64,000 bases of DNA from Agrostemma githago (lineage: Eukaryota > Streptophyta > Magnoliopsida > Caryophyllales > Caryophyllaceae), in assembly GCA_958450325.1 (NCBI GenBank), contig OY288259.1, forward strand, positions 23,864,734-23,928,733. The letters run 5' to 3'. The notes under the pieces are model-generated. The model had not been told where the DNA came from, did not search any database, and saw only the letters and a list, made by a program, of their open reading frames with translations. Below, in pieces: positions 20,197 through 29,814 of this stretch (its first letter is position 1; each line of letters opens with the position of its first letter). Position numbers and translations under genes: made by a program.

Positions 20197-22202
20197 TGAT
20201 GTGTGCTAAATTTAGACCCTTTTTCCTCCCATTTAGACTCAATTTTCCCTCGTTTTTTGAGACTAGAGTGCGATTATCGCCATATTTTAAGTCTTTCTCG
20301 CATTAGCGTCCCTCTTGTGTGTTTTACGTGTTTTTGGTAGTTTTTCTATCTATTTTGATAGGAATTGGCACCGAGCATGTTTGAGCTTCCATGAGCAAAA
20401 GAGTGGGGAATACCGTCCGAAAAGCAAACAGCAAAACTTAAAGTTCAAAGCCATGCAATTAAACGACAAAGAATGAGACAAGAAAAGAAGCCAGAAAACC
20501 ATCGGGTGAAGTTTCACCCGATGAGAATCGACCGGGCGAAGTTTCGCCCGACGACAATTTCACCTCCCCGAAGATCTTCAGAAAGTCTCTCCACCGGGTG
20601 AAATGACCGAGCGAAACTTTCACCCACCAGGTGAAGTTTCGTCCGACGGTAAAAGTGTTCAAAAATGCAAAACTGGAAGGAAGTCCACCGGGTGAAGTTT
20701 CACCCGGCGGTATTGGCTCGTGTATGGTAGATCTCAAAGGGTGAAAGTCTCACTAATGGAGCAAAAAGTTGGATTTGGGCTTGAGTTTAAGGATCCATTA
20801 AGGCTTTACTATATATATAGATACCCTAGTTAGTTGCACATTACCACTCATTTACAACTCCATTATCACTCTACTTACCATCCATTTTAGTAGATCATTC
20901 TAGTAGTAATTTTTTTAGATCATTTTCCCTAGCTTAGATAGTAAGATAGAGTTCTTCATAGTTTCATCAATTTTCTTTCTCTAGATCTTTATTCAAGCTT
21001 TGTAGAAGAATTTTAGTAGTTTTTATTGAAGATTATTTGAGATTATTAAAGGATTAGTGACAAATCCTTTGTCCTCTTCATCAAGCTTCATCTTTTATTT
21101 ATGCAATCTTCTTCTTTATTGTTGATCTTCATAATTGGTATATTTCTCTTCCTCTCCCTAATCTCTAGACTAGATTCAATTTCATTCTTTCATTATTGCA
21201 CCGTTTCTATTTCTTTTACTTGCATCATTCTTAGATCGTTTTATTGTTTATTTTGTTGATTGCAATTTTATTCATTGTCTTGATGTTATTTTCACTAGAT
21301 TTCATTTCCATCATTTTTAGATCGTTTTATGGTTTATTTTGTTGATCGTTATTTTCTTCATCGTTTCATTGTTATTTTCTCAAGATTTCATTTATGTTGT
21401 TTTAGATAGCTTTCTAGTTTATTTTGTTCATTGTGATTTTCTTTATTGTCTTGTTGTTATTTTCATCCATCTTACTTCTATTTCTCTTAGATCGATTTCT
21501 AGTTTATTTAGTAGATCGTAATTTCCATTATTGTTTTGTTGTTAATTTCTCTAGATTTAATTATTATGCATGTTTTAGTTGTTTTCTCCCTTGTTATTGT
21601 TTTATTAGTTTCCATTATGCATTGTGAGTAGATTTCTTGTTGGGGGGTTTAGGAAGAAGGATATTAGATTATTTGAACTGAGGAGTTTTGGGTTTGGTTG
21701 CTTGCTTGTTGGTTTATCTTGCTTGAGGTTTCTATGTCATTGTTGTTTTAGTCCGACCAACTAGACCGACCTTGACTCATTTCTATCAATATAGGGAAAC
21801 TCGGGGTAGAAATTTCCTTAACTTGAGACTTACCCTTCTTCCCCGCGAAAGCGGGATTTTAGGTGAGTTGGGTGAAGAAACCGAAAGGTGGCACTCTCCC
21901 TATACCAATGTTGTGACCGACCCGATTCCGATTTTCTTAGACCCCAATTTCTGATTCCCGACTTCCCTCTAACACCTTTTCCATATTCGACCATCTCTTG
22001 TTATTTATTACATTTTAGTATAGACTCGACTTAAAACCCCCACTAGATCCCAAACAAGTCACTTCTACTCAATACCGTTCCGTCTCCCTGTGGACTGACT
22101 TACCACGAGTACTCTAGTTGTTTTTGTGTTATTACGAGTCTACAAATATTATTTGACCTCCTATCCATCGCTAAACGACCGATCCTAAATAGAGACGCGT
22201 CA
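20197..22202 (+). repeat. 3' LTR of element E (2006 bp)
   Basis: It runs from TGATGTGTGC to ...ACGCGTCA. It has a hairpin-motif cluster (20501-20710; for example ATCGGGTGAAG/TTTCACCCGAT), a TATA box TATATATATAG at 20810-20820, and a run of ~80-bp degenerate repeats containing TTAGATCGTTTTAT (~21220-21520). Its insertion split the D2 3' LTR. Confidence 0.85.
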
Positions 22203-22918
22203 AGGTGCTCCTTGGGTCGAGTGGAGTGCTCGAGAATGAGGAGTAGCGTTGATTCGCTTAACGATCAAGTGGATTGTACTTAGTGTCGGAGTGCGACCTA
22301 ATTTAGAGAAGAAGAGGGGGGGGGGGGGAGCGAGTTGTGGGAGAAGTAAGTCACGAACTCGTTAATGATGTGTGTCAAAATGAGTGAAGTGAGGGGGTAT
22401 TTATAGTTGCTCGCGCCGTTCAAATCGCCCTCTAAGACGCCTGGGCTTTGGCGCACCAGAACTCAGAACTCGTTCAAATCTTGGGACGCCTAGTGTGAGG
22501 CGCCTGAATTTTTGAAGATCCGATTTCGAAACTTTCCAAAACGGAGAAGATGCGTATATTGCGTTGTCTTAAGGATTAAACATCCCCATAACCCTAGCGC
22601 GTCGAGCGCAAGGTGGGCCTCGGGCGCATTACTCGACGTTTGCTCAGCCCGACGCTTTGACTCGGGTTTGACTTTGCATATTTCAGGACCGATCCATGGT
22701 CCAAGTGTCGGAATTAACTTTAATTAGTGTCGATGTTACCGTAATGACATGACTAAGGCTGTCTTGATGTAAAATTAATTTTTCAGAGTAATTATTTGAT
22801 CTGTTCTATAGAAAAACTATCTAAAACATCGTAATCTTGCGTCACGTTGCAGTCCGATCGTCATCGGGTGTTTGTCGGGTACCCCTGCAGCCACCAGGTC
22901 CAAATCTAGGTGTCTACA
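22203..22918 (-). repeat. 3' LTR of D2, outer part missing (716 bp visible)
   Basis: It matches LTR D from ~14608 to 15312, ends TGTAGACACCTAG on the minus strand and carries TATAAATA at 22398-22405. The remainder was split off by element E. A G run of ~13 bases starts near 22317. Confidence 0.85.
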
Positions 22919-23384
22919 GAAGTCCCATTTTCACTGAGGCTTGGACAAGGCGAAAGTCAGAGTATAGCCGCCCAGGTCAATCGAGGATTATGACCTGGTG
23001 GCTGTCCGGTCGGGTCATTTTAAGTCCGTTGGATTACGTATTTGAGGCTCGTCGGCCAAGGCTTAATAGTCATACCTGACCTCCTCGCGTGTGGTTGCCT
23101 GTTGAAGCTCGGGTCCTGGGATTGCTCGTTTTTCTTTGGGTTGCTTAATGTTGATTAGTATTTCGGTCTTTGACATGAACCTTTAGCTTGAGTATTTTAT
23201 TGGTGGTTTAGTTGCGGTTTTTTAATATCCTTGGCGGATGGTTGGGTTAATTTCGGTTTTGCCTTTTGCTTTAGATGTTCCTTTGCGAATTGAAAGCTTT
23301 GGGATTCGTTTCGGGTTGATTGGGTTGAGTTGAGTTAAATTAAATCGTCCTTGAATTGAGTTGCACTTGAATTTAATGGATTAA
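22919..23384 (-). other. 3' end of D2 interior, incl. polypurine region
   Basis: On the minus strand AAAATGGGACTTC precedes the LTR. The adjoining ~160 bp ('ctgaggcttggacaaggcgaaagtcagag') is closely related to the 3' ends of elements A (50300-50431) and G (63358-63480), although the LTRs belong to different families. Confidence 0.6.
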
Positions 23385-24057
23385 CTTGAACTTGAATTGC
23401 CTTCAGAATGCTTTGGGGTTCGTTAGGCTCACGGGTTTAAAAAATTTATGAATGTGTAAGGATCCATTCGCGTTTGTACTTGAAATTGAACTTGAAATGC
23501 CTTCATAATGCTTTGGGGTTGTTAGGCTCACGGGTTTAAAAATTTGCGAATACTTAAGGATTCATTCGCGTTTGTACTTGAACTTGAACTTGAAATGCCT
23601 TCAGAATGCTTTGGGGTTGGTTAGGATCATGGGTTTAAAAATTTGCGAATACGTAAGGATTCATTCGCGTTTGTACTTGAACTTGAACTTGAAATGCCTT
23701 CAGAATGCTTTAAGGTTCGTTAGGCTCATGGGTTAAAAATTTTCGAATGTGTAAGAATCCATTCGAACTTGAATTGCTTTCAGAATGCTTTGTGACTCGT
23801 TAGGCTCATGGGTTAAACTTTTTTGCATATGTAAGGATCCATTCGAACTTGAATTGCCTTCAGAATGCTTTGTTACTCGTTAGGCTCATGGGTTAAATTT
23901 TTTTGAATGTGTAAGGATCTATTCGAACTTGAATTGCCTTCAGAATGCTTTGTGACTCGTTAGGCTCATGGGTTAATTTTTTTAATGTGTAGGGGTCCAT
24001 TCAAACTTGAAATGCCTTCAGAATGCTTTGTGACTCGTTAGGCTCATGGGTTAAAAG
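23385..24057. repeat. Tandem array, eight copies, period ~99 then 80 bp
   Basis: The marker CTTCAGAATGCTTT recurs at 23401, 23501, 23599, 23698, 23778, 23858, 23938 and 24016. The first four copies are 98-100 bp; the later ones are 78-80 bp, having lost ~20 bp. It is non-coding. Confidence 0.85.
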
Positions 24058-24460
24058 ATTCGCGGAAGTTCACTTGAATTTGTTTCGGTCAGATTCGTTT
24101 TGGATTCGCGGATGTTCACTTGAATTTGTTTTGGTGAGATTCGTTTTTGGATTTGCGGATGTTCACTTGAATTTGTTTCGGTCAGATTTGTTTTTTCGAA
24201 TGTTTCAGGATTCACTCGAATTTGCTTCGGTCAGATTCATTTTGGATTCGCGGATGTTCACTTGAATTTGTTTCATTCAGATTTGTTTTTTTTGAGAGTT
24301 TCAGGATTTACCCGAATTTGCATTGAATTGAACTTGAACTTGAATTGATTGAATTGAATTGACTTGATTGAGTTGAATTTTAAATAAATTGAATAAAATT
24401 GAATTGAATTGAGTTAATTTGAATTAAGTCGAATCAAATCGAATTGAATTGTTTTGCTTG
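24058..24460. repeat. Second tandem array and GAATT-rich tract
   Basis: About five copies of a ~48-bp unit containing GTTCACTTGAATTTGTTTCG lie at 24058-24300, followed by a degenerate GAATTGAATT/GAACTTGAA tract to ~24460. Confidence 0.75.
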
Positions 24461-24699
24461 GGATGTCATGTGCTTGGGTATGAGTGGTCTCGTTAGTTGG
24501 AGATTTCCATGTTCGTTGTTCATCATTATTACTTTTTGTTCGGGGTCGATTTCGATAGAAGATGGTTTTGAGGCTTGTTTTATCTGTAGGGGGTAGTAAA
24601 CTGTCGCGTTCTTGCCTATCATGTTTGGTATGGGAGGGTGCGCCTTAAAGTCATTGGGTACCTGTCCCACTTGTTCCCGCTTTTGCTTTGGGTTGAATA

Positions 24700-24800
24700 G
24701 TCAGACGCGCGTCCTTGTGCGCCTTAATATTCGGACGCCTAGCCCCCAGCAATCCAAAACAAGGACGCTTAACCTGGGGCGCCTGGTGTTTTGAGGATCG
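24700..24800 (+). promoter_or_regulatory. GC-rich module upstream of the PMD gene
   Basis: It contains GACGCGCGTCC, GGACGCCTAG and GGCGCCTGG motifs related to those in LTR D and upstream of 29739. I see no clear TATA box after it, so a promoter role is inferred only from likeness and position ~140 bp before the first exon. Confidence 0.35.
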
Positions 24801-24937
24801 GGCTTGTTTAAAGTCAGCGAAGGAAAGGACGTACAAGTCATTCTTCTTAAAACCAAAACGCGCGACACCCGCCGACTCAATCTCGCTTCCTCGAATTATC
24901 CAATCGATTTCCGTCTCGATTTTCGCAATAAACTATA

Positions 24938-27900
24938 ATGTCGACCTCGGGTAAGTTTTCCTTACTCGCCTATTGTCGATTTGCGCTTGGTTAGATTGAT
25001 TGTGGGTCGATTTTGCTTAAACCCTAAGAATCGATTCGGGCATTTTAAATTCGCTAGGTTTCGATGTTTATCCTTGGTCCCATTGTTAAATTAGGGTCAA
25101 ATAGAGCTTGATGGGTTATTTATAAGCTTGATAGGAGGTTTTGAGGTGCGTTAATGGCTTCCCATGGGGTAAATTCGAAATATTAAGGTCTAGAGATCGC
25201 TTTTCTGTTTAATCCCGTACTTGACCTTTATATATTTACGCTAGAGCTGATCATGGGCCGTACCGTCCGAATAGCCCGATCCGTCCGGCCCGATATTTTA
25301 GCGGGTCTGGACAGTGAAGCTTGGCCCGAATTAATAAATGGGCCGGACAAGCCCGACCCGTTCTAATAAACGGGCCGGGCACGGACACTAATATTTTCAA
25401 ACGGGCCAACCCGCCCGGCCAGCTAAAAATATTATATAGATTCTATAGCTTAAAAATTAATTAATTATATATGAAATGAAAAATGTATATTTATTATACA
25501 AAGAAAAATAATTACCCCATGCTCTAATCAAGACACATACACTAGATAATAGTATGATATAGCAAAAATACCTTATTAACTCTCAAGAAAAATTAGACAA
25601 CTCTCGCTATTCTCGATTTCTCATAATGTAATAGTCTAATCTTATCACCAATTTTTGTTCATTTATCACAATTTTTTTGTTGTAAGAAAAAAGTCAACTA
25701 TGTTGTACTCTTTTTAAATATTTACGTAATTACTGTCTATGTTTATTTGTTTGATAGTTTTTTCATTCACTCAATAATTGGCCCGATAGCCCGCGGGCCG
25801 CCCGGTTTTATACAAATGGGCGGGTAAGGGCAAGTAATCTGGGCCCGTTAGTTTGGCCCGACCCGCCTGCTTTGGTGTTAAAGGGCAACTTTTTATCTTT
25901 TAGCCCGGCCCGTATCCGGCCCGAACCCGCATTTGACCAGGTCTAATTTACGCTCAATTAGTGTTTGTGGCGTTGTGGGTGACTTCCATGTCGACCTTTG
26001 TGAGTTATAATGCACTCTAGGGCATTCCTTGAGGGATTGTGTGACTTACGACGGACCAAATAGTACCGTAATGATGTCGGATTATTCCAAAACCACTTTT
26101 ATTGTGACCGGGGTAAACAATGGGTACTAGTGGACTTTTCGGAGTTTTGATATCTCTGTCTGAAATTCTGACCTTATTTTGACCCGTTTGTGATGCTTTG
26201 ACCTGACCTAAGGCGTATATTTTTGCTCTTTTGCTCGGTTTTGTAGCTAGAGATTATTCTCAGCATTCCGAGGAGGCTCTATAGACCGGCACAAGCGGTG
26301 AGGCCGCCGGGACAAGCTCGCTGACTCCCTAGGGGGTTCGTAAGAGGCGACGAAGCGTTCCTTCGCAGCGTCGTGAACCAGGGGCCATAAATGAGGCCGA
26401 CTTTGATAGGGTCACAAGGCGTAGACAGCCTGTGACAGTTGCAAGAAGGGCTCATGTCTCGGATCCTGCTAACGAGGGTGAAGAGGTTGGTTATGATGAT
26501 CCCCCTTGGGCTCGGGATTGGGATGGTCATCAGCTGTTGTTTCGCTTTGATTTACACGTCTCCAGCCGTATCGTGAACGGCCTGGTGAGTTCCTTGACTC
26601 GTGCTCATTAGTTTAATTTTGGTTTGGTTTGTTTATGCTTGTATTATCTTGGTTTGCAGCCCCCAGGTCCGATGAAGCTTAGTCCCACGGAAATAGGATT
26701 ATCGCGAGGACGGCTTTGGGTCCCGTGGTCGGGCACTGGGCCCGGTTGGTAGGTTGCAAGACCAAGTGCAACCTTATGGTGATTAGGGCGATTATAGATT
26801 GCTTTCACGACACTACCTCAACCTTCCATATGCCTTTTGGGGAGGTCGGGATAACTTTGGAGGACTTCGGGGTTATTACGGGTTTACCTTGGGGTCCGAA
26901 GATGATTAGATGGGCTGTTGAGGGCCCTAAGTTGGATAGTGACGAGGTCCGGGGCTGGATCGGGAATTGTTTGGAGCATGAGACTTACAGTACGTCCCAT
27001 GCTCTAGTGAGTTCGCACATCACCGACCACTTCGAGAGGGTGGCGATATTAGAGGGCCGAGTACCCAACACACCGGTGCAGGATGCCCGCCTGTGGTTGT
27101 GGTACTTCCTAGGATCGACCCACTTCTCGGATAAGGGCGAGTGGTTCAGTACCAGGATTTTGCCTTTCCTAGCTGATTTAGATAAGATATAACGTTTTGA
27201 CTGGGTGACCGCGGCTTTCGCGGAGATGACCCGTTGTTTGCATGTCAAGGTGAGGCCACTGAAGGTGGATTCTGGCTCGGCCTTACCCATCGTGGGTCCA
27301 GGTCTTGTGTTGAAGGTTAGTTATTGTCTCTGTATCTGGTTTTAGGAATTTGTTTAGCTCGGTTGGGTTTTGATGTTTTTGGGTTTTTTGCAGGCTTGGA
27401 TCTATTCATACTTTCCTCGATTGGTATCTAAGACGGTGCGTGCTCGTCGGGTTAGGTTTCCAGCGGGTATTGAGTGGAGGTTGGCTCATGTCAAGAGCAC
27501 GACGAGTAACTACCCGTCGGAGAATGTACTGGTGAACCAGCTACGCATCGAAGATGTAAGTTTCCTTCTTACGGTTTGTTTTACTTAGTAGCCCCCAAGG
27601 TTTTAGGATTATTGAAGTGTCGGTTTTGTTTGTGTAGTTTGTGGCCCGTCCTTGTGCCGACTACGAGGGTCTGCCCGAGTACGTGGGGGAGGAGTTGAGG
27701 CCCAGGAGCTACAGGAGGATGCTCCTTCCTGCGCTGTTTCGCCCGGTGTGCTACCTGGGCGAACGGTTGGTGCGTCAGTGTTTATATGATGATTTCAGGG
27801 TGCCGGTTGATCCTCCATGGACCATGTTTAGACCACCGACCGCCGCAGAGGTCCGCGAGGGTAAGGACGGAGAAGGAGGTGATGCACTACTGGTGCCACC

Positions 27901-28831
27901 TATTTGTCTCACTCTGACCGCGGTTAGCTTGCCAGCGCCTCGTGGTGAGTACTCGGTTTTGAGCTTTATTATCTGTTTGGTTATATGGTTTAGTGTTTGC
28001 TAGTATTTTGAACGGTTCATTTTTCCTTCAGCTGGCCTATCCGGCTGATGCTGTTCAGCCCCCAGACTTCCCCTTGACACTGCACAGGGTTGATGCGGCT
28101 GGGGTAGCCTTTACAGAGCCTCTTCCCCCATGTTCCGCTGAGGAGATGGAGGCTGGGATGGAGTGGCGTGACCGGGTATACCGGGTAAGCTTCGGGATTT
28201 ACTTTAAACTCGGTTCTCCAGGGTCAGGTTTTGTTTGCCTAATTTGTTTGGTTTTGTTCTTCAGGTTTCGTCGATCTCTCATCAGCGGTTGTGGCAGGCT
28301 GCCAACTGCTTCCGGGTCTACGCGTCGAGGGCGGATGCTGCCTTATCCCGTGATACTTCAGGACCTCAATCGGTAAGTATGTTTTTCCTAGGGCTGATTT
28401 TCTAGGTTGGTTGTGCTTTTCCTAAAGTATAGGTGCATTTGTAGGATGTTCCGGATATGGTTAGGCAGCTAGAGACTCGGGTGACCGAGCTCGAGACGGA
28501 GGAGGCCAAGTTGCTGAAACTCCTGCAATCCGGGGAGAATAGGATTGCTCGGCTCAAGGAGCAATTGGCTCGGACTCAGGGTGAGGCCTCAGCGCAGGGT
28601 GAGGCTAGGCTAGGAGCTGAGGTGGAGAGGGAGGTTGAGGCTGAGGTTGAGGGTATTGCCACGGGCGCTACCGAGGACGTTGGAGGAGTTCCCGAGATAA
28701 CTACTCTAGATATGTTGTCGGGTATGGATGGTACTGATTCTCCTCTCCTGGATCTAGACGATTTAGATCTAGATAATGACATCGGTGCGTACGTGTTGGC
28801 CGTAGGTGCAAGCTCTAGGGATCCTCCCTAA
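24938..28831 (+). pseudogene. Spliced plant mobile domain (PMD) gene, antisense within D2
   Basis: Eight exons with GT..AG borders fit one protein: 24938-24950, 26247-26584, 26660-27315, 27394-27555, 27638-27944 (3' border uncertain), 28032-28184, 28265-28372, 28445-28831. Exon 3 carries the PMD core (GHWARLVGCKTKCNLMVIRA, HMPFGEVGITLEDFGVITGL), the fold of MAIN/MAIL-type proteins and of many transposon ORFs. Exon 8 is a coiled coil (VRQLETRVTELETEEAKLLK) ending in an acidic tail. Defects: TAG at 26282 and 26330, TAA at 27190, a one-base shift between 26660 and 26716, and a phase mismatch at the exon 5/6 junction. Intron 1 is enlarged by a hAT element. PMD proteins are nuclear and implicated in genome maintenance and silencing; the role in this element is unknown. 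Confidence 0.8.
25242..25945. mobile_element. Non-autonomous hAT in PMD intron 1
   Basis: 704 bp with terminal inverted repeats TAGAGCTGATCATGGG and TAGACCTGGTCAAATG (right, reverse complement) and exact 8-bp duplications ATTTACGC (25234-25241, 25946-25953). The subterminal parts are full of GGCCCG/CGGGCC motifs and the centre is AT-rich and non-coding. Confidence 0.92.
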
Positions 28832-29814
28832 TTTATGAACTCGGTTTATGTTTGGATTTGTATAATTTGTATATTTTAGACTTTTAGTATTTTAATCGAT
28901 TTGGTAGCCTTGCGCTTTGTTTTGCTCTTGAAATGTCGACTTAGGTGACAAGTAATCACTTCAAGTTTGTTTTGTTTGCGGTTTCGTCGTAGTTTAGGAA
29001 GTGTTAGATGCGTTAGTATTGCGCGAGAGTACGAAAATAATTTTCGGAATTTTCGAAATGCGTTAGTTTGTCGAAATTTTGAAATGCGTTAGTTTGAGCT
29101 GAGATTTGGATCAAATAGTACGTCAATTAAAATGTTTGACTCGAGACGTGTAAAATGTAAGAACTGCTTCGTAGCTAAAGTGCTTTGACTAAGCACGTGT
29201 TCGATGTAAGAGACGAGTGTAATCGTCCTATCAATCATGTTTAAAATACCACTTTTGAAAAAAGTAGACCACTTTTTTATATTTTAATAATAGTGTCGTA
29301 CTGGACTACAGATGTGAGTTGACGATGACCACTAAAGGCTACAACATGCCTAGATGGGGTAGCTTATCCCTTTAAAAAAATAAAAAATAAAATAAAACGT
29401 AAAGTCTGGTGGCTCCGATGGGCGAAATGTGTCGTCCGTATGGTGTTGTCACTCTTGCGTGGGCATTTTGGCTTTTAGAAAGAAGTTTAGTTACTTCAGG
29501 AGGTCGTTCCTGACGTCCGGGGTTGTCAGTTGATGGCTGTTGGGGTAACGCGTGGCTGATGGCATAATTTTCAAGTGCTCGAGAGAGATGACCCAGGGCT
29601 CGAACGCCTGGGCCGGGGCGGTCGGATTCCGGGTCGCCTGGGTTCTGGCGGCTTGGTATTTGGGCGCATGGGCTCTGGCGGCCCGATATTTGGTTATGGA
29701 AATTTTCCGTAATTTCCTAATTGTTGTGGGATTAGGGCTATATATGCGGGTTATGAGTACTCGTTTTAGACATACCCATAGTGTCTTTGTAGCTTGTACG
29801 TATAATTTCGAGTC
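28832..29814 (+). promoter_or_regulatory. Region between the two antisense genes, with promoter of the second
   Basis: The first ~700 bp hold nothing I can name. At 29590-29690 GCCTGGGC/GGGCGCATGGGC motifs resemble the LTR D module, followed by TATATAT at 29739-29745 and the ATG at 29815, a normal TATA-to-start spacing for a plant gene with a short leader. This points to transcription of the antisense ORF from its own promoter. Confidence 0.55.

Larger units (their letters stand above)
15313..22202 (+). mobile_element. Element E: Athila-like retrotransposon, 3' half
   Basis: The plus strand holds an RNase H remnant, an internal promoter-like region with a short ORF, a captured LINE fragment, a 3' untranslated region with polypurine tract and a 2.0-kb LTR. 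The 5' half was separated by insertion of element D at 15312/15313. E lies in the 3' LTR of D2; the right flank is AGGTG (22203-22207). The integrase region is deleted. Confidence 0.8.

Noticed and set aside
22310..22330. G-run as a possible quadruplex or functional site
   Set aside because: A single homopolymer run without the four-run pattern; more likely slippage.
26279..26530. Minus-strand ORF of 83 aa
   Set aside because: It is the antisense shadow of PMD exon 2, which has recognisable continuity with the PMD exons on the plus strand.
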